Origin: Acidimicrobiia bacterium
GTDB taxonomy: Bacteria; Actinomycetota; Acidimicrobiia; Spongiisociales; ZC4RG35
DNA: 9,842 nucleotides
Reading direction: 5' to 3'
Assembly: GCA_009377735.1 (NCBI GenBank)
Contig: WHTL01000133.1
Coordinates: forward strand, 1 to 9,842
Positions 5,260-9,842 of the stretch are shown here, piece after piece. The number at the start of each line of letters is the position of its first letter. Positions within the stretch are counted from its first letter, which is position 1. A program made the position numbers and the translations under genes. The notes beneath the pieces were generated by a model, which was not told the origin of the DNA, did no database searches, and was given only the letters and a program-made list of their open reading frames with translations.

Positions 5260-7008
5260 TTAGTCGGTGAGGGCCCGTCTTAGGAACGCCGCCATCTCAC
5301 CACGCTCAACGGCCTCATTGGGACAGAACTTGGTGTTCTTCGGCGGGTTGCAGCCCAGGGTGATCCCCCGAGACGACAACCACTCGATATCAGCCTCGAA
5401 CACCGACCCGTTGTCGTCGGTGAAATTGGTGGCAGGGTTGGACCGTTTCAGGTTGGGCAGAGCACGACGCAGGAACGCCGCCATCTCACCACGGGTCACC
5501 GCCTCGTTCGGGCAGAACTTGGTGTTCTTCGGCGGGTTGCAACCCCGGGTCACATCCCGCGACGACAGCCACTCGATGTCCTTCTGGAAGACGGAGTTGT
5601 TGTCGTCGGTGAAATCAGTGGGCGGGTTCTGCCGTGGCAGGTTGGGCAGCGCCCGATGCAGAAACGCCGCCATCTCACCGCGGATCACCGCCTCATTGGG
5701 GCAGAACCTGGTGTTCTGCGGTGGGTTGCAACCCCGGGTGATCTCCCGGTTCGTCAACCAGACGATGTCGTTTTTGAACACGGAGTTCTTGGCGTCAGGG
5801 AACACGCCGGCCGACACCCTCACCCGGAACCTGCCGGTGCCATCCCCGGACCACCTCACCGAGATCCTACGGCCGTCGATGGTCTTCGCCTTCTTCGGTC
5901 GGATCACCAGACCCAATGGTTCGGTGTATTCCTCCCACCTTTCGACATCGAAGGCTTTGCCGTAGGGCTTGTGTCGACGAAAGCCCATGGCGGTGCCGTC
6001 GTCTTTGCCCCAGCACTCGGAGATCGAACCGTACGGGCACTTGCGGATCTTGTAGGCGGCTACACCCTGCCAGTTCTTACGGATCGGATTGAACTGGGAA
6101 CGCTTGGCAGCTTCGAAGGTCGAGTATCTACCATCGGCGTGTTTCAGCACCGCCATCTTCGTCCCATTCTTGTTGGTGGGTGCGAGGACGAACTCCTCGG
6201 GGGGAATCCCGATGACGTTTACCTCTTTCTGATCGATCCAGCCTGCCGCATACTGATTGATCGTCGCCGCTTCGTAAGGACGGTTGAAGGTCCCGCGGCT
6301 CCCATCAGGATTGATTCCGTAATTTCCCGACATCACATCCAGGGCGTTGTCGTACTCCCAGAGCCGGCCGTCGATTTTGGTATTGCCCGTGTAGGAATGG
6401 GGGAAATGAAGGGTATGGCCGATCTCGTGGGCTGCGACCATGATGAACCCGCCCTGTGTTCCCACCTGTGCCCACCGCTGATTCTGCGGAAACTTATCTT
6501 GATTGGTCCCGGGACCACCTAGGCCCCCTGCGGTGGGTGTCGCCAGGAGTGCGGCGTTCGCGTTGCCGTCGCTCCGGGCAGTGGCTCGGCTCAGACAGGT
6601 GTTGAAGTCGCTGGAGTTGACGGCGCCACCAACGACGAAGTCGACGTTGTAGCGTCCCCGCGACAGTGCCTTGAAGTAGGGGGTGAGGTTGTTATCGAGT
6701 CGCTCAACCAAACGTCGTGGTGTGGCGTTGACACCGCAGGCCCACACCTCAAAAACGTCCTTGCCGAGACTGTGCACCTTGATGAAGTCGGTGAAAGGCG
6801 TCAACCCCAGCGGGTCCTCCTTTGCCGACTCAGTCGAAAGGTCGACCTCATCCAGATCGGGAAGGACGATGTCGTCTTCGGTGGGTACCAGAACCGGATC
6901 CTCCTGCGCCGACCCCGGAAGGGCAGCGAACAATGGGGCAATAAGGGCAAGAACGGCGATAGCCACGCCAAGCCATCGACCGACGGAGCTGTTGGTTGCA
7001 TGGGACAT
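5260..7008 (-). CDS. Secreted metzincin-type zinc protease with three SLH-like repeats (paralogue)
   Basis: This 582-residue protein is a paralogue of the protease next to it, similar over its whole length (shared EDPLGL, YFxALSRG, FVVGG, YEAATIN and YAAGWI blocks). The signal peptide spans about residues 1-34 (LGVAIAVLALIAPLFAALPGSA). The zinc motif HEIGHTLHFPH is at 194-204 with Glu195 catalytic; His201 replaces the usual metzincin Gly, as in the neighbour. The Met-turn DVMSG follows. Cysteines 91, 138, 324 and 332 match the neighbour. Three 63-residue SLH-like repeats occupy about 405-582. I chose ATG 7006-7008 because a purine-rich AGAGAGAAG lies six bases upstream; the in-frame ATG at 7032 has no such site and would add eight charged residues. 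The role is likely extracellular proteolysis at the cell surface; the substrate is unknown. Confidence 0.9.
   Translation of the reverse strand: MSHATNSSVGRWLGVAIAVLALIAPLFAALPGSAQEDPVLVPTEDDIVLPDLDEVDLSTESAKEDPLGLTPFTDFIKVHSLGKDVFEVWACGVNATPRRLVERLDNNLTPYFKALSRGRYNVDFVVGGAVNSSDFNTCLSRATARSDGNANAALLATPTAGGLGGPGTNQDKFPQNQRWAQVGTQGGFIMVAAHEIGHTLHFPHSYTGNTKIDGRLWEYDNALDVMSGNYGINPDGSRGTFNRPYEAATINQYAAGWIDQKEVNVIGIPPEEFVLAPTNKNGTKMAVLKHADGRYSTFEAAKRSQFNPIRKNWQGVAAYKIRKCPYGSISECWGKDDGTAMGFRRHKPYGKAFDVERWEEYTEPLGLVIRPKKAKTIDGRRISVRWSGDGTGRFRVRVSAGVFPDAKNSVFKNDIVWLTNREITRGCNPPQNTRFCPNEAVIRGEMAAFLHRALPNLPRQNPPTDFTDDNNSVFQKDIEWLSSRDVTRGCNPPKNTKFCPNEAVTRGEMAAFLRRALPNLKRSNPATNFTDDNGSVFEADIEWLSSRGITLGCNPPKNTKFCPNEAVERGEMAAFLRRALTD
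5263..5796 (-). repeat. Three SLH-like repeats of the second protease (189-base period)
   Basis: The repeats are spaced exactly 189 bases apart (equivalent bases at 5282, 5471 and 5660). Long stretches are nearly identical between the copies, for example the DNA coding for NTKFCPNEAV and RGEMAAFLRRAL. The GCNPP and FCP cysteines are kept in all three. The similarity suggests recent homogenisation. Confidence 0.85.
6397..6429 (-). other. Zinc-binding motif of the second protease
   Basis: These codons encode HEIGHTLHFPH, the same altered metzincin signature as in the neighbouring gene, with only Ile/Leu differing. Conservation of the His at the usual Gly position in both paralogues argues that it is functional, not a random change. 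Confidence 0.8.
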
Positions 7009-7280
7009 AGATTTCTTCTCTCTTGGTTTCATCGTCGTATTGGGATGGTCATCTTGGACCGATCATCTTGAACGGTCATCGGGAGATGGTCCCAGATCGA
7101 CGGCACACCAGCCCCGTGCCGGGCGGTGAACGGACAGCACTCAGACATCACAAAATAATCTCGGATCCACCTGACTGCGAGAAACCATACCAGATTCTCT
7201 CAGGGATCGCAGATGACCGGGTGCCTTCCTCACGTCGATACTCCCAAGGCATTAACCTTCGAACGGTCGAGGGAGCGGAA
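7009..7280. promoter_or_regulatory. Divergent control region between second protease and moxR operon
   Basis: These 272 bases separate two divergent genes and should hold both promoters. Three imperfect tandem copies of GGTCATCTTGGACC-like sequence occupy 7047-7060, 7061-7073 and 7074-7087, and GACCG (7057-7061) with CGGTC (7073-7077) forms an inverted repeat inside them. A further hairpin, CGGCAC (7101-7106) with GTGCCG (7116-7121), lies beside it. I could not fix a -35/-10 pair. A reading frame in the moxR phase runs through the region, but its translation is not MoxR-like. Confidence 0.4.
7270..7275 (+). promoter_or_regulatory. Ribosome-binding site deciding the GTG start of moxR
   Basis: AGGGAG lies five bases before GTG 7281. 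This supports the 325-residue form over longer readings. Confidence 0.65.
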
Positions 7281-8258
7281 GTGAGCGACCAGGAACGGGT
7301 CACCAGAGACCAACTCGAGACGATGGGATCGCAGATCGAAGCGATCGGCGATGCTGTAGAGACCGTGATTGTGGGGAAAAGGGACATCATCGATCTGGCG
7401 CTTGTCGCGGTTCTATCCGAGGGCCACCTGCTACTCGAGGACGTTCCAGGTACCGGCAAGACGATGCTGGCGAGGTCGCTTGCCAGGGCTTTGGGAGGAA
7501 CCTTTCGGAGGATCCAGTTCACTCCCGACCTCTTGCCCACCGATATCACGGGTGCCCTCGTATTCAATCAGAAGAGCAATGATTTCGAGTTCAGACCCGG
7601 GCCGATACTGGCGAACGTCGTCTTGGCCGACGAGATCAATCGTGCCGGGCCCCGCACCCAGAGCGCCCTGATCGAGGTCATGGAGGAGCGTCGCATAACC
7701 GTCGAGAACGAGACCATCGAGACACCGCGGCCCTTCCTCGTCCTCGCCACCCAGAACCCGGTGGAGCTGGCCGGAACCTTCCCCCTACCAGAAGCCCAGC
7801 TCGACCGATTCCTCATGAAGACAGCCATCGGTTATCCCGAGCGCAACGCCGAAAGGACGATGCTGCGCAGGTTCCGGACGTCGATGCCATTGGAAGAGAT
7901 CAAATCGGTGATCGATCCGGAGACTCTGGTATCGCTGATCCAAGGCGTGCATGCCGTCCACGTCAGTGATGCGGTCGAGGATTACGTTCTCGACCTCGTA
8001 GAAGCCACCCGGACATCCCCACTCATCGAGGTCGGCGCCAGCCCTCGGGCGGGTCTCGCCCTTACGAGGGCCTCCCAGGCGCTCGCCGTCCTCAACCACC
8101 GCGCCTTTGTCATCCCCGATGATGTGCGTCGTCTCACCATCCCGGTACTCGCTCACCGGATCGTGCCGACTGCCGAGGCGGACCTACTGGGAGAGACGAC
8201 GGAAACGATGGTCTCTGAGATCGTGGCCGAGATACCGGTGTTCCGACCGGAGCGATGA
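7281..8258 (+). CDS. moxR: MoxR-family AAA+ ATPase
   Basis: This 325-residue cytoplasmic ATPase belongs to the MoxR group, whose members act as chaperone-like partners of vWA-domain proteins. Walker A is DVPGTGKT (54-61), Walker B is VVLADEIN (113-120), sensor 1 is ATQNP (156-160), a candidate arginine finger is Arg176 in LPEAQLDRF, and sensor 2 is Arg256 in GASPRAGLAL. Length is typical for the family. The frame is open upstream to 7023, but I place the start at GTG 7281-7283: AGGGAG lies five bases upstream, and the residues before it are not family-like and would overlap the start region of the divergent protease gene. The stop codon overlaps the start of the DUF58 gene (ATGA), so translation is probably coupled. 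The symbol is a family name; several MoxR subfamilies exist. Confidence 0.93.
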   Translation: MSDQERVTRDQLETMGSQIEAIGDAVETVIVGKRDIIDLALVAVLSEGHLLLEDVPGTGKTMLARSLARALGGTFRRIQFTPDLLPTDITGALVFNQKSNDFEFRPGPILANVVLADEINRAGPRTQSALIEVMEERRITVENETIETPRPFLVLATQNPVELAGTFPLPEAQLDRFLMKTAIGYPERNAERTMLRRFRTSMPLEEIKSVIDPETLVSLIQGVHAVHVSDAVEDYVLDLVEATRTSPLIEVGASPRAGLALTRASQALAVLNHRAFVIPDDVRRLTIPVLAHRIVPTAEADLLGETTETMVSEIVAEIPVFRPER

Positions 8259-9571
8259 GCTCCCACGCCGACCCCGAGGAGATGGGCGGCCCACTCGATC
8301 GGCTTCGAGTTTGGTGGAGCCCCAACGATGCACGCGTCGACCTCAGCAGGCTCCTCCTCGTTGGCGTCACTACGGGTGTGGTTGGTGCAGCCACCCGCGA
8401 GGTCGTGGTTCTTACCCTCGCCCTGGGGATGGTTGCCCTGGCCGTCGCCCTTCGCGTCTGGTGGGCAGTGGCGCCGGTCGAACTCCATCACAAAAGGAAA
8501 CTCTCGTCTACCCGCTCCTTCCCCGGTGACGCCCTTACCGTCAGCATCGGCGTTGCCAACGCCAAACCGATGGCCCTATCCAACATCGGGATCGAGGACA
8601 CGGTTACGGACAATGTCCAGGTGGCTGAAAAACTGCTCCAGCCGGGCGAACTCACCCACCACGCGGTGCTTCGGACCGTCCTCAGTGCCGGCATGTATCA
8701 AGAGGTCACCCACCGCTACACAGTCACCACCGCAAGACGTGGCCGTCATCGGTTCGGTCCAGCCGTGATCGAGGTAAGCGATCCGTTGGGTCTGATGACA
8801 CGAAGGATCGATTTTGGAGGGACCGACACCATCCTCACCTACCCGCGGACGGTGCCGATAGCCACTCCCCTGATCCCAGCATGGGAGATCATCGGGGATC
8901 GGACACCGCCCCGCCGTATCATCGACGACCCCCAGATGGTGGCCGGTGTCCGTCAATACCAGCGAGGCGATAACCCGCGACGTATCCACTGGCGGGCAAC
9001 GGCCCGGACCGGTGCACTCCAGACCAAGATCGCAGAGCCAACCTCCGCACCAACCACAGCCATCTTTCTCGACACCTTGGCCGATCCCTCGGAGGGCACT
9101 CATCCTGCCCGTCTCGAGCTGGCCGTGGTAGCTGCCGCATCCCTCGCCACAGATCTCCTCGACCAGAACCAGCAGGTGGGTTTGTATGCCCTGGGGTCCT
9201 CACGTTCCGACGCTCAGCCCTTCGAGGTGCCGCCCGGGCGACGTCACGGGCAGAGGGCTCGGCTGCTCGAGCATCTCGCTTCGGTGGAGCCAACCTACCG
9301 AGCCGCCATCGAGGAGTTGCTCGCCAGCACCGCTCCCCGTCTTCCCATGGGCGCCTCAATGGTGGTGATTACCAGCCATGTGTCCGCTGCCCTGCAGCAC
9401 GTGTTGGTGCGGCTCGCCCGCACCACCGGGACACGGCGCATGGCGCTCATCTCTGTCGGCGACCGTCCGCGCTACACCAGCGACCTAACGACCAATGTCT
9501 CGGCATTCCATCTCGGGGCCGAGGAATCCTGGGACGAGATCGAAAGCCTCAGCTTTACGCGTGTCTACTGA
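8255..9571 (+). CDS. DUF58 family protein
   Basis: This 438-residue membrane-associated protein is the usual partner of MoxR in MoxR-DUF58 operons. Two hydrophobic stretches lie at about 31-46 and 50-69 near the N-terminus. The rest appears to be a beta-rich region with the typical DPLGL (176-180) followed by the DUF58 hallmark VRQYQRGDNPRRIHW at 232-246 and TARTG (249-253). After that the sequence TTAIFLDT (267-274) and the following alternating segments resemble a vWA-like fold. ATG 8255 overlaps the moxR stop as ATGA. A GGAG is only two bases away, so initiation probably depends on coupling. The protein's biochemical role is unknown; envelope biogenesis or stress functions are suggested for relatives. 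Confidence 0.9.
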   Translation: MSSHADPEEMGGPLDRLRVWWSPNDARVDLSRLLLVGVTTGVVGAATREVVVLTLALGMVALAVALRVWWAVAPVELHHKRKLSSTRSFPGDALTVSIGVANAKPMALSNIGIEDTVTDNVQVAEKLLQPGELTHHAVLRTVLSAGMYQEVTHRYTVTTARRGRHRFGPAVIEVSDPLGLMTRRIDFGGTDTILTYPRTVPIATPLIPAWEIIGDRTPPRRIIDDPQMVAGVRQYQRGDNPRRIHWRATARTGALQTKIAEPTSAPTTAIFLDTLADPSEGTHPARLELAVVAAASLATDLLDQNQQVGLYALGSSRSDAQPFEVPPGRRHGQRARLLEHLASVEPTYRAAIEELLASTAPRLPMGASMVVITSHVSAALQHVLVRLARTTGTRRMALISVGDRPRYTSDLTTNVSAFHLGAEESWDEIESLSFTRVY

Positions 9572-9842
9572 ACGCGTCGCCCCCACGGCCACCGGCGAGG
9601 TCCTGATACCTGCACTGTTCGCCATCTTCATGAATCTGGCCGCGATTCCGCTCTGGTATGTGCTCTTCTCGGGTGCAGAGGAGAGAGGAGCCGGAGCCCC
9701 GTGGCCGGGCTCCCTGGCTCTGTTCGCCCTGGCGGCGTATGTTGTGACCCGGATGGTGGGTGTCGGGGGGTATAGCCTCGGGGTGCACATCCTCGGCTGG
9801 CTTGTTGGACTTGCCATTTGGACACTCTTGGAGCCGGCCTAC
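9561..9842 (+). CDS. Integral membrane protein, 3' end beyond the window
   Basis: The first 94 codons of a membrane protein are present and remain open to the window edge. Three hydrophobic segments lie at about residues 15-38, 49-69 and 72-91. The start GTG at 9561-9563 overlaps the end of the DUF58 gene by 11 bases; there is no clear ribosome-binding site, so coupling is likely. An ATG at 9630 is possible but would cut into the first membrane segment. In such operons the third gene often codes for a transglutaminase-like (DUF3488) or another multi-pass protein, but the fragment is too short to decide. Confidence 0.75.
   Translation, partial: MSTERVAPTATGEVLIPALFAIFMNLAAIPLWYVLFSGAEERGAGAPWPGSLALFALAAYVVTRMVGVGGYSLGVHILGWLVGLAIWTLLEPAY

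Noticed and set aside
4797..5283. Several short open frames on both strands in the protease spacer (60-101 residues)
   Set aside because: They overlap hairpins and each other, have no family-like motifs and no ribosome-binding sites of note; composition looks like translated non-coding DNA.
5260..5796. Regular 189-base direct repeats that could suggest a CRISPR-like or satellite array
   Set aside because: The period is a multiple of three, the repeats are in frame and encode SLH-like domains.
5656..6522. 288-residue frame antisense to the second protease gene
   Set aside because: It mirrors a protein with clear motifs and a signal peptide; no recognisable domain in the antisense translation.
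7023..7280. In-frame upstream extension of moxR to 7023
   Set aside because: The added residues do not resemble MoxR N-termini and overlap the divergent protease start; a good ribosome-binding site supports GTG at 7281.

Overview
The window is high-GC bacterial DNA that reads as an actinobacterial chromosome. Nine copies of a two-cysteine S-layer-homology (SLH)-like repeat (…GCNPP…FCP…RGxMAAFL…) fit Actinomycetota, probably the class Acidimicrobiia; that placement is an inference from protein style, not a marker gene. GTG and TTG starts are used beside ATG. I see no RNA gene, transposon, CRISPR array or phage gene.

Left part (1-4780): a secreted beta-solenoid protein with three SLH-like repeats (26-1213, minus) is divergent from a YfbK-like von Willebrand A lipoprotein (1390-3048, plus). 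The lipoprotein reading frame appears to be shifted close to its end: the next frame restores a plausible YfbK-type tail ending at 2977. The lipoprotein converges on a secreted metzincin-type zinc protease with three SLH-like repeats (3038-4780, minus, TTG start).

Middle (4781-7280): a 479-base non-coding spacer holds a terminator-like hairpin and a structured leader for the first protease. A second, paralogous protease with SLH repeats follows (5260-7008, minus), then a 272-base divergent control region with short tandem and inverted repeats.

Right part (7281-9842, plus): a compact operon of MoxR AAA+ ATPase, DUF58 protein and a membrane protein cut by the window end. The genes overlap (ATGA, then 11 bases), which suggests translational coupling.

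How the genes may work together (inference): three exported proteins carry the same C-terminal cassette, so they are probably displayed on the same cell-surface layer. Two are probable proteases and one is a rod-like solenoid. The vWA lipoprotein sits at the membrane outer face, and MoxR/DUF58 modules are known partners of vWA proteins in envelope-related metal-dependent chaperone-like systems. A cell-surface assembly or maturation locus is a reasonable hypothesis, but nothing in the sequence proves that these genes act together.
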